NCBI GenBank assembly: GCA_013398615.1
Contig: VZSR01000055.1
Location: 6,690,374-6,754,373, forward strand
Reading direction: 5' to 3'
Origin: Brachypodius melanocephalos
Taxonomy: Eukaryota; Chordata; Aves; Passeriformes; Pycnonotidae
DNA: 64,000 nucleotides
Part shown: positions 42,364 through 52,733 of the stretch, piece after piece
How the letters are laid out: the number at the start of each line of letters is the position of its first letter
Position numbering within the stretch: the first letter of the stretch is position 1
Translations under genes and position numbers: made by a program
Notes under the pieces: model-generated
Databases searched by the model: none
Seen by the model: only the letters and a program-made list of their open reading frames with translations
What the model was told of the DNA's origin: nothing

Positions 42364-45347
42364 ATATCCTGTAATAACCAGCCCTCTGGGAACATCAAAT
42401 CACTGACCTTTACTCATCCATCTCACAGCACAGCACTCCTAGAGATGTGGAAAACCTTCCTAAATCCAAGGGAACAACATCCACCCTCAAAGCTGCTCAG
42501 CTCCCTACTGGGAGCAATCAAGGGATCTACCAGGAGTACTGTGGCAGGATGAGAGGAGTTTGTAATTAAGCACCTCTGCACAAATGCAAATTAAATGTGC
42601 CCCGTGCTTTATTTGAGTTTAGCAGAGCCTGACTCTGCTTTTGCTGGCACAGCTTGGAAAGCTGCGACCCAAGGGGAGGGAGCAGAGGTTTTTTGCAAGT
42701 GCTAAAACAAAGCTAAGCAAAATCATTTCACAGGCCACTCCAAAAGCTCCCCTCTGTGTGCTTCCTTGACCCACTAAAAGCCTTCTGCAATAAACAGGCA
42801 AACACACAGATGTCCACAGCCCTCCTGCAGAAACCATTTGCACTGTAAACAGGACATAAAGTGGGGGGGGGAAAAGCAATGCTGTGAATGTGCAAGAATC
42901 ACAAGTCCTAAATTTCACTTTGTACCTCACAATGCAGTCACTGTTCCTTCACAGACTCACTGTTCCTCCATAGAAAGGTTTCTGAGTGGAGATCTGTGAT
43001 TTGGCAGGACCTTGAGAACCACCATGGGAAGAGAGACCCAAAACCAGAAAAGTGGCTAAAAATGAGTGGGAAATTAGAACAACAGCAAAGACCAAGGGAA
43101 TAATCAGGAAAATCCTGTCAGGAACGATACCGAAGAAGGATCACTGTCATGAGAACTAAGATCACCAGATGACTGCCAAGACAAGGAGTTATTGGGAATA
43201 AATCACCTCAAAGCAAGATAATCAATGTTTGTCTCTTTTCACAACAGTGACAACATGGTCCCTGTGCCACCATGGCAACAACTTACAGGGCTTTAGAACA
43301 AAACCTCTGGGACAACAAATCCCAGATAACATTGACTGTGTGAACCATATCCAGGAGAAATTGGACACAATGCAATCCTGCACTGGGATAATGGGAAGAA
43401 AATATTAAAGACCACCAAATTCTGACTGCAAGGCCAGAATAACAAGAACAAAGAGCAACACGGAAGTGTCCATGAACAACAGTGATTCCTAAGAATCAGC
43501 ATGTGCCCACCTCTGCATCAGGACCAGAAGTGCTTCCATTGGACATCCACCACAATTCCTCCAGCAAGGACCAACATCTCATCCCACTGCATGGGGCAGC
43601 TCTGACCCACTGCCTTCCTCATCATCCTCAGATCACCACCACCATGAGACTGACAGGACCCTGCATGTCACATCCTGTCACATGTCATCAAATAAATTGC
43701 TCTCACAGTACTGTTAATATGATTATCACCATGGGTCCTACTGCAGGTTTGGGGTCTTTTTTCCCCAAGGAAAACAAGTTCCCTGCAGTCACTCCGGAGA
43801 CGCTGAGAGAAATGAATTGTTAGTCCCCTGAGCATAAATCATTGTCCTTGTCACGATCATGACCACCACTGTGTCAGAATGCACAAGAATTAGCTCTAGA
43901 AAGTGTCTGTACTGTAAATTTCAACACTGAAAAAAGCCTCAGATCCTTAAAAACCTCCTTGCTCAGCTACAGTAAGGAAGTACAGAGAAAAAACTTGTAT
44001 GAGTAATAGGAGAGATGTTCAGTGCTACAGATAATGCAGGAAAATTTATCCTCCCCTCTTCTACACGGCCCAAAAATGAGTAATTATGTGCCAGGAGATA
44101 TCATCTACTCCACAAATCAAGTCACTGAAACTACAGACTAAAAATTGTTTTTAAGAAAGTCAATTTATTAGTGATTACTGTGCAGACAGACACATGAGTG
44201 CTCTTGTGTACTTGCTGCATTAACAACCTCTCAAAAGCCACAGGAAAAAGAAAATCAATACTGTGTATTTTTTCTCACATCAATTTATCTGCTGCTGAAA
44301 AAAAAAAACAAACCCTCACTTCTGTGTATGCCACACATGACATATCCCAGGTTTCCTCTGAGCGAGGAAAATAAAACAAGCTTTTGCTGGTTTCAACCAA
44401 CCAAACCCTGCCTTGCTGGACTCAGATTTTGCTTTTGATAAAACTTGAAATAAGACTTGAACAAACTCAGAGCAGTCTCAGGCAGCTTGGCACTGGTACA
44501 CAGAGCCTTTTGTTACTGATCCTGTGGTGCTGGCGCAGGGCTGGAGCCCATTAGCAGTGAACGGTCCACTAAATATTTCATGATTCTGGATTTCAGACGT
44601 TTCCCAGGACAGGTTCTATCACTACAGATCCTACAAACAGGCATGACAGTTGCTAAATAAAGGATATCATGCAGAGTAGCCTCTCCAGAGAACTCCCAGA
44701 GCCTCCACCCAGGAACCAATCTCTGTATTTTTTACATATATATATATATGTCTCAAAAGTATGTATAAGTATGTATTTTTTTCTCACCAATTACAAAACA
44801 CAAATTTTCTCTGCATCAAGTCTTTCAGGCTGCTATTTCGACAAGAATCAAAACAAATCCCAGGATGGCATTCCCTGTCAAGCAGACTAATCTTGTTCCC
44901 TTCATTTTCTTTTTCCAGGTCACCAGTTTACTTCCCTCGGCCGAGAGCTCCCCACAGACTCTGGGAGGGCGTCTTAAAGAGCTCTGCAGCCGGAGCATTT
45001 CCCCATCACTAAATCCTGAAATATTTCTGCCAGATCCCAAACGGGGCAAAGTCCTCTCGAAAACTAATGCTGCAGCTTTTATTCTCTGGGCTGGTACAAT
45101 TCCCAAAGACACGGTCTTGCTGCTTTCCCACAGGGAATGCTCAGCCACAAAGCCTGCCCAGCAAAATGGGGCCTTCACCAGCCACGGTCCAGCAGATGTT
45201 TGTACAAACCCACCCAAATCCATAGAGAGGAGTGCCTGCAGAGCAACCTTGCAGCCAGGAATTGGAGGTGCTGGTCAGCTGGAGCCAGCAGGGAGGGCAA
45301 AGCACAGCCTTGGAAGCATCAAAGAGCTGGGTGAGGGAGGACTGTCC
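42364..45347. other. unique sequence, possibly an unclassified old repeat at 42950-43780
   Basis: No gene or named family was recognised over 3 kb. Bases 42950-43780 have an even, catg/acca-rich texture unlike the flanks and may be an old dispersed element. A (TA)n palindrome lies at 44734-44751. Confidence 0.4.
44734..44751. repeat. (AT)n palindrome
   Basis: acatatatatatatatgt is an 18-base perfect palindrome built on seven AT units. Confidence 0.88.
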
Positions 45348-45548
45348 CACTGGCCACTTCAGGCTGGACATTTGGATGCATTTCTTTACCAAGAGGGTGG
45401 CCAAATGCTGGAAGCAGCTTCCTGCAGAGGTGGCCAATGCTGCAAGCCTGTCAGCAGCCCTTGGACAATGCCCTTAAGAACAAGCTGTGAATCCAGCCAG
45501 GAGGCCTGGATGATCCCTGCAGGCCCCTTCCACCCAAACCTGTTTGCT
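45348..45548 (+). mobile_element. CR1 3'-end fragment, ttctattc-ending lineage
   Basis: It reads ccacttcaggctggacattt, ggatgcatttctttaccaag, agggtggccaaatgctggaa, gcagcttcctgcagaggtgg, aagcctgtcagcagccct, tggacaatgcccttaagaac, ggatgatccctgcaggcccc and ttccacccaaacctgtttgc. The lineage has terminal dinucleotides unlike the other copies and is moderately diverged. Confidence 0.78.
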
Positions 45549-45659
45549 TCTAAAGCAGGAGAGAAACCCTGAGGACTCGAGCTGAGTATCTCACCTTTGC
45601 TCAGCCACCGAGGCTGACACTGAGGTGCTGATCCTCCCCAGAGACACTTCCATGCCCAC
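45549..45659. other. candidate splice-donor region
   Basis: On the minus strand 45598-45595 reads AAAG followed by intron-like gtgaga at 45594 and below, a strong match to the donor consensus, with the CpG-dense patch just upstream in transcript direction. No transcript evidence is available. Confidence 0.25.
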
Positions 45660-45960
45660 TTGGCTCTCTTGACTCTCCCAGGCAGGCGGATAATCCTGCC
45701 CGGAGCCGGGCTCCTTAAGGCAAAGCAGCTTTGTGGCCGCCGGGAACCACTCGCGCCTCAGACAGGCCTTGCGCCTCAGACAGGCCTCACGCCGGCCTTC
45801 ACTCTCACGGCCGCCTTAAGCTCATCTAAGCTCCAAATAACACAGCCAGAAACGTTCCCTAGGCCTCAGTGATCCACAAATGGAGAGGTGGGAACAGAGC
45901 AGGAGAAGACATCCCCTGGTGGGGGCCTACCCAGCGACACAGGTAGGCCGCTCTTTGAGG
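45660..45960 (-). promoter_or_regulatory. CpG-dense patch, candidate alternative FAM168A promoter
   Basis: I count about 16 CpG in these 300 bases (gccgccggg, ctcgcgcc, cacgccggcc, cacggccgcc and others), while most surrounding kilobases have a handful. Two tandem 18-base units at 45753-45788 lie in it. It is followed, in minus-strand direction, by the donor-like site at 45595. CpG density plus a donor suggests a minor first exon, but GC-biased sequence alone could explain it. Confidence 0.25.
45753..45788. repeat. 18-bp tandem duplication
   Basis: gcgcctcagacaggcctt (45753-45770) is followed directly by gcgcctcagacaggcctc (45771-45788), with one difference. CpGs are retained in both copies. 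Confidence 0.92.
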
Positions 45961-47714
45961 CGGGAAGCTACTGCAAACTGGTTTTGCCAATGATTTTTAT
46001 TCTCTGCCCTTACATCAGAGCTCACACACCAGCAAGGCACCCACTTCTCCACCTCTCCCATGCTTTGCATGACCCCCTCTCCCTCCCCTGCCCCGCAGTC
46101 AGTGCCTGCAGCCACTTGGTTATAAAGAAATCACCACTGAGCTCCAAAGTTAAACGTCCCCATCCATAAACACAAAACCTGGAGCAAAACTTGGTTTTTA
46201 ATCAAAATTTCGCTTAAGCTGACCCCTGCACTCACAACCTGTGGGGAAGCAGCCGAGGAGCAGATGTCACTGCTGGGTAAGCCTCGTTTTTTTTTAGGAA
46301 GCTGCAAATGGAACCAGCCATCACCACCCTCTATGTTTAGACCCAATATTCCAAACAATCCCTCTATTTGCAGTTCTCTTCCCCCCCACCCCCCCACCCC
46401 TCCTGAAGCTATCTCTGGCAGAAGAATGAAACAGCTGCCACTGAGAGCAGGAATTGAGTTAAAAGCTGAAGAAATGCAGTGCTGGTAGCAGAGGTGACGC
46501 ACCAGCTGGATGCATTCCAGGTCACTGCAGCCTGGCAGGCTCTCCAAGAGGACATCCCAGAGGATCTCGGCAGCACAGTTGGATTTTTCCCTCACGTATG
46601 CAAAAGCCATAACTCCTATGGAGGCAATCATTTCACTCTGGAAGCCCTGCAATTCATTTTTCAAATGATTTGCCAATCAGGTTATTATGTTCAAGCTAAG
46701 GGAGGAAAAAACCCCACAGAAAGACATTTCATGGGGAAAGAATTCCACTTGGGATTTTACTTGTCCTCCTGTGCCAAATTGGCAGGAGAGCTGTATAATT
46801 ACAGCGCTTTTACAAACAAAATTAATGTACAGCAAGTCTGTACATGGCCACCCTCCCATCCATGGATTTTATGGAGAACAGAGCAAAAGGATGCCAGTTT
46901 TATTTCACAGTGAAACCACTCCCCCAAAACAGGAGTATTTTTAAGTAAAATCCCTGTGTGTTGCCAGGGACTGTAGTCCCCTCTTCCACTTTAAAAGGCA
47001 GACAAACTTCACAACACAAGAGCCACAGGGAACAGGGACAGCATCCCTCAGATCTGTGTTCCCACACAGGGATCAGGATGCAGGATGCCCAGGAATGGCA
47101 TCAACACACAAGATGTGGCCATAGAGACAGAGAAGGGCTATCATGGATGTTGTTAAGGATAAAACCTTCTTTTCTTATACATCTGACCAGGAGACCTTCT
47201 TTTTTTAAACTAAAATATAACCAAATACATGTATCAAAAACCAATTCTCAAAAAAAGCCACCTTATTATATATATTAAAGGTTTATTTCCCTTTATTATA
47301 GCAGCACATCAGTTCCACCAAGATCCACAACCATCTTCCAAGAATCCTCTGCTGCTGTCACAAATGTTCATTCTATGGATCCTAATTTCTCTTTGTTTTC
47401 CCTGTCACATTCAATATATCTCCCGTTCATGAATTATAGACTTGCCTGATTTCCCTAACGTCACCCAGGAGTCTACAGTAATTCAGGAAACCAGCAGACA
47501 CTGGGGAGGTCCAAGTACTCCTTTAGGTTGAGAACATACTAAGGCACATAATTCCCCCCTGACTGAGCTGGCCACATTCCTTTCCCTTATTTTCCCTCCA
47601 AAATTTCACTCCTGGCAATTTACTCTTGAGGTGCTGAAGAGGAGAAGATGACACGTGTGTGGTCCCAGAGCAGAAGACAAAACCTGCCAGGAGTTTTGGC
47701 TCTGTAGAGAAAAC
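45961..47714. other. unique intronic sequence
   Basis: No gene or named repeat was recognised. The frame 46131-46676 (minus) has no domain and includes the G-run translation. A C-rich tract is at 46381-46400. Confidence 0.45.
46381..46400 (-). repeat. C-run tract, potential G-quadruplex on the FAM168A-sense strand
   Basis: Runs of seven, seven and four C are separated by single A. On the minus strand this is GGGG-T-G7-T-G7, a dense quadruplex-forming pattern that would be in the nascent FAM168A transcript. Confidence 0.8.
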
Positions 47715-47905
47715 AGAGTGCCCAGAGAAGCTGTGGCTGTCTCTGGATCCCTGAAAGTGTCCAAGGCCAGGCTGGACAAGGCCTGGAGCAAGCTGGGATA
47801 GTGAAAGGTGTCCCTGCCCATGGCAGAGGGTGGCACTGAATGGGCTTTGAGGTCCCCCCATCAAAACAAACCATTCCAGGATTCTACAACGTGATTCAAT
47901 GATTC
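47715..47905 (+). mobile_element. CR1 3'-end fragment
   Basis: It reads agagtgcccagagaagctgt, ggatccctgaaagtgtccaa, ggccaggctggacaaggcct, aggtgtccctgcccatggca, gggctttgaggtccccccat and aaacaaaccattccaggatt, with a tail of attctacaacgtgattcaat and gattcc. Confidence 0.9.
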
Positions 47906-47961
47906 CCTGTTTCCGAGCAACATGAGACACATCCCCATTTGCTCCAGAGTCCCAACCCAGA

Positions 47962-47978
47962 TTTTTTTTTTTTTTTTT
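47962..47978. repeat. poly(T), 17 bases
   Basis: An uninterrupted homopolymer, 57 bases after the CR1 tail at 47905. Confidence 0.9.
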
Positions 47979-48354
47979 CAACAGAACAAGATCTGTGATT
48001 TCAGCAGCACCCCCACAGCACTGGGATCATTGAAGAATTTACTCAATGACCTTTCAGCAGCAGGTAAGCACACACACTCCTTAAACATTAACTCCTTCCA
48101 AACCTGTATTCATTTTAGCATTTTTTGGACACTGATACAACTTTAATTTAGCACAACAAATGTCAAAAACATTCCACTGATTTCTTCAGCACAGCAATTA
48201 AACCACACGTGTGGAGTTAAACACAAGCTCTAGAGCTGCTGCACTGACAGCTTCTCTCCAACTCTTCATGGTCCTTTACCACTGTAAGAGGCTTTGTTTT
48301 TATTGTTTTGGGTGGTTTAAGTCATCTTATATACACTTTCCTGGCAGTTCTCTT

Positions 48355-48374
48355 GGGGCAGGGCGGGGGGGGGG
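48355..48374 (+). repeat. G-rich tract
   Basis: G4, then ca, G3, c and ten G (48365-48374) form a guanine-dense run on the plus strand. Confidence 0.8.
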
Positions 48375-50793
48375 AATATCTTTTAAAGAGGATTTTAAAT
48401 TATTTTAATCTGAAGAGCATTTATAAACATTTCCCACTATACAGCAAGAGCAATCTGCTGTTGTTGGTACATTAATCCTGGCGAGCACTTGAAGGGCAGA
48501 AACACAATGGGGTGAAATTGTTACAGATGGCCTCAGGGTTATTCCAATACTTGAACAACTGGAATAATGGGGTGGAATTAAAAACATGGGCCCAAGCTTA
48601 GGAAACACCTCACGATAAGATCACGGCACCCAAAAAGAGGAACATCGAATTGCTGAAGAGCAAACAGTTGTGGAAATTAAAAATGAGCCTTGTAGAAGCA
48701 CAAGAAGTATTTTCTAGCCCATCCATTGGAAGAACCATCCATTCATCTTCCACTCAAAAAAATAATAATCAGCAGAAAAATTATCTTTCTTCCATGTGGA
48801 CAAGTAAAATTTCACAAGGTTACTGTAGAGAACAACCCAGAACTGGCAAAATGGAAGAGAGGAGAGATAATCTAATAGGCCTTTTCTATCTAATTTTTAT
48901 GATTCTTATGAAAAATGACCTGAATAAGTGAAGTTATTTGCCCTTGTCCTCTTTGTTCATATTGGATTTAGTCATAAGGGAAATCCTGCCAAGGATAGTA
49001 TGTTTTATTCAATTTACTACCCTTTGTGATTGCTCTATAAAATATTGGATACATGATAGGAAAGGTTCTGGAGGTTCGAGGCGGGGGTTTTTGCTATGGA
49101 AAAAGAAGGAACACATTGAGTACTTGCTGGCAGTAAAAATTAAGACAACAAGAACTGATGGAATTTTCTGAGGAGAATGTTTATCTATCGGTCCATTTCA
49201 AAGGATTGTATTTAACCTGAATACGGCGTAACTTTAAAAAAAACAGCAGTTGAGTATTAAACAAACAGTCTCTTGCAACATTTGAGTTCCAAGTAGGTCA
49301 CAAATAACACTGGAGTCAGAAGCTCCATCTCTCTGCTGCACAAACTCTGTAATTGCCAGAAGCTGAGGTTTCCTTTGAATTCCCAGTATTTATTATGCTG
49401 CTACTTTTGGACTCTCGCTGTTAATCATACGTCTACACTGTTCCTGCTATTACAGCAGAAGGCAAGAAACCAGAACCTCCTCCTCCAGGCTTTGCATTTG
49501 TTGTAGCTGACTGACACTGAGCTGTGAGTCCCCTTTGCCCACTCTTTCCATGGAATCCACCCCCAGCCCCAGCATCTGTGCTGACAGAACCTGGGTCACA
49601 CACAGTGCAGCCCCTGAGCCATAAATAACACGGAAAACTCTGGCAAAGCCCAGGTGCAGCCGGTCACCAGCACCACTGACCCATTCTCGGGGACTCCCAC
49701 ACACTGAGGTTGTTTTCCTAAAGCTATAAAAGCCAACCATAATGATGCAGGATCTGTTAAAACCTGGGAATGTATTCCCTGCACACCCCAATCCACATGC
49801 AAGCTGTGCTGTAAGATTCCAGGGAGAAGTAGGGGCATTTCCCCCTTACCATTCCATCCTACCCCAAAACCAAGAGCCTGGGAACTTGCAGCTGTGTTGG
49901 GTTGTAATAAGTGGTGTCAAAAATTCCAAGCAAATGAGTACCACATGTCTGGGAAGCAGGTCCTTTTCCTGGGCTGACCCTGAAGGCTGAAGGGCTGCCC
50001 CTTTCCTGACAAAAGGATTGCAGGAAGGAAAACATCCCGAGTGCCACCGTGTAACCACGAGGGTGAGATCAGCAGCCCTTTGCCACACAGAGCACGAGTA
50101 GAGTGTTTAGGATGAGATGGGATCCCATTTCTCAGGAGCTTCCCTAAAAGCTCAATGGACTCCCACAGAGTGGGCCTTGTTACCTCACAGACTTTGGTTT
50201 TTTATGGGGGATTCTGTAAATCACTGCTGCTATAGCAATCCACACGGATTTATTAAGGCTGTTCTTGGAATGGATACTGGGAGACAAAGGCAGAACAGAA
50301 GCCCTGACTCATCTTGTGGAGGGTGGATTATTTGCTGCCATTGGAAAGATGGACATGCTCCTCTCCAGCTGTGTCAGACATGAGCAGCAGAAGGCCTGGA
50401 AATTATACATGTTACTGCTTAACCTCTTTCACAGCAAGGTCCTCCTGACCCTTTACTTGGGATTAAATTACACACACATTTAAAAAAACCTAATTGTCTA
50501 CAACGCATTCCAATTACAAGTCTAATTATACTTATCTAACCGTTGCCTGACCGACTTGGTCTGGAATCAAACCATGCTTTTTTGCTTTATTCCATATTAA
50601 ACTGGGCTGAAAGGCTTTCTGGAGTTTTGGAAGTTCAGAAATAGATAAATCAGAAGCATCTGAAGACTGAGCAGATAAAAGGCCAGGCCAACATAGAAGA
50701 GCTTTCCAAATGCACATCAGAAGGATCCATCAGGATTTAAAAAAATCTTGGATTCAGTATCTTTATTTGAGCATTAATTGTTTCCAAAAGACC

Positions 50794-50812
50794 AAAAAAA
50801 AAAAAAAAAAAA
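50794..50812. repeat. poly(A), 19 bases
   Basis: An uninterrupted A-run followed by ccaaaaacaaaaaa. No retroposed body was recognised. Confidence 0.9.
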
Positions 50813-51173
50813 CCAAAAACAAAAAACTCAGTTCCAAGCTTCAGGAGGGTCTTTCATCCAAACAGAGAATTATGTCAGTCCCTCCTGATCTTGGAACATG
50901 TAAATCCATTTTACACTCCTTTCCTTTTTGGAGGCTCTGAACAAGTCTATCAAAACCTTGCAGTTACTTATCAAGGCAATAATTACAATCAAGCTTACAT
51001 GTCTAAATGGGTTTAAAGCGATATGGACCACTGTGCTCAAAGGTCAGCAATCAATGACTTCACATCCAGCTGGCAGCCAGAAACAAGGAAAACAGGGCTG
51101 GTACTTGGGCTTGTCTTGTCCAAAACCACCACGGATTACTTGAGTAACAACACAGGCTGAAGTTAAGAGGAAA

Positions 51174-51449
51174 TCACAGGATGGTTTGGGTTAGAAGGGA
51201 CCATAAAGACTGTCAGAACTCCAACCTGGCCTTGGACACTTCCAGGGATCCAGGTGCAGCCACAGCTTCTCTGGGCACCCTGTGCCAGGGCCTGCCTACC
51301 CTCACAGCCAAGAATTCTTTCCCAATATCCCATTTAGCTCTCCCCTCTAGCACTGGGAAGCCATTCCCTGTGTCCTGTCCCTCCATTCCTTGTCCCAAGT
51401 CCCTCTCCAGCTCTCCTGGAGCCCCTTTGGGCACTGGAAGGCTCTGGCC
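51174..51449 (-). mobile_element. CR1 LINE fragment with an internal deletion
   Basis: Reverse CR1: tcacaggatggtttgggtta, gaagggaccataaagactgt, then an abrupt join to ccaacctggccttggacact, ggcaccctgtgccagggcct, cctgtccctccattccttgt and ctcctggagcccctttgggc. The block normally holding gggcagggacaccttccact and the adjoining cttggagc segment (about 65-70 bases) is missing at about 51215-51222. Confidence 0.9.
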
Positions 51450-51514
51450 AGTCAAGAGAAGACATTAATGCCTCAAACTGCACACAGCACAGGACTTAGG
51501 AAAACCACGTGAGG

Positions 51515-51655
51515 AAGGTGGACTTGTTTGATCTGGCAAGGAGGAGACTAAAGCAAATCTAAGCCCAGCCTGCAGCTCCCTGAACAGCAGCTACAAAGGT
51601 GACAGAGCAGTGGCATTGTGAGCTCTGCAGGAGCCTCTTCTCAGGCAGCCCAGAG
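51515..51655 (+). mobile_element. probable old CR1 internal fragment
   Basis: gtttgatctggcaaggagga, ctgcagctccctgaacagca and ggagcctcttctcaggcagc resemble the CR1 middle region that normally reads tctacaactccctgaaagga and tcttctcccaggcaac. There is no 3' end and divergence is high, so the call is tentative. Confidence 0.4.
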
Positions 51656-52551
51656 CATCCTGCCCACTGTGCTCAGGATCAGCCCAAGGATCAGACTGAA
51701 CCCAGGGAGGAAGGGATGCCATTCCCTCTTTGTCTGCTGCATGGACTATGCCCAAGTGAACATCAGCTATGCCCCATCAGAGCAGCCTCGGCAATTAACA
51801 CCCTCTTCTCACCCATCAGTTCCTTGTGACAGAGTTCATCCCGTAAGGAATGACAGCGTGCATTTAGTTTTCTGCTCAGAATTTGCACCATCTAATTTAC
51901 TCACAATTAGCATAGATGATCTAATATTCCCTTCTGATCTTAATTCCCACCAAACCCATCAAATTCAATCTCCCTTTTTGTACACAGACTACAAAAGCTC
52001 GAGTCATTACAATTCCTACCCGGTTCCACGCTGGTGTAAACGAGAGAATGAGACCCTTAAATTTCCAAAGAGCTTGAAGGCAGCGTTGCATTAATGAACC
52101 TCCTGGAACAACCATGTGTCTGTGAAGAAGAATGTCAACTACTTGTATGGCAGCCTTTGAAGGTCTCTCCAAGGAGGAAACGAGCCATCAGCCCGGACAA
52201 ATTCCCCAGCTGGTGGGTTTTGATGGATCACAAGACAAACAGATCCGTACAAAGAGACGCTGGAATTGTTTTACAAGGCCTGCTAGCCCTGACCCCAGTC
52301 CTTCTCTGCCCTGCTCCACTCACACAGCCTGAGAAAAACCTCTTCAGGTGGGTACACAGAGATTTGGGGATGCAAAATGCTTGTGACAAAATCCAAGCAC
52401 CAAGAGAGCACTTCTCTGTCAGGGTAGAAAAAGGGGAAAAAAGCAGCATCGTTCTTGTGAGTGACTTGATGTTTATCCTCCACACCAAACAAGCTGAGAT
52501 AGTTTCACACCTTATACTTTCTAAAACAGCCTGAAAGAGGGACTTTGCACA
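51656..52551. other. unique intronic sequence
   Basis: No gene was recognised. Frames 51618-52094 and 52094-52534 have no domain and no splice support. Confidence 0.45.
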
Positions 52552-52733
52552 AGGGCCTGGCACAGGATGCCCAGAGAAGCTGTGGCTGCCCCTGGATTCC
52601 TGGCAGTGTCCAAGGCCAGGCTGGATGGGGCTTGGAGCAGCCTGGGACAGTGGAAGGTGTCCCTGCCTGTGGCAGGGTGGGGAATGGATGATCTTTTACG
52701 CCCTTCCAAGCCAAACCATTCTGGATTCTGTGA
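52552..52733 (+). mobile_element. CR1 3'-end fragment
   Basis: It reads aagggcctggcacaggatgc, ccagagaagctgtggctgcc, ggcagtgtccaaggccaggc, gcagcctgggacagtggaag, gcccttccaagccaaaccat and tail tctggattctgtg. Close matches to the commonest window lineage imply a fairly recent copy. Confidence 0.92.

Larger units (their letters stand above)
47906..51173. other. unique intronic sequence, 3.3 kb
   Basis: No gene or named repeat was recognised. It contains a 17-T run (47962-47978), a G-rich tract (48355-48374) and a 19-A run (50794-50812). Frames at 49450-49838 have no domain. Confidence 0.45.

Noticed and set aside
44865..45572. 235-codon plus-strand frame, the longest not mainly low complexity
   Set aside because: Its second half is a CR1 fragment (45348-45548) and the first half has no recognisable domain. 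Open frames through CR1 sequence are common here.
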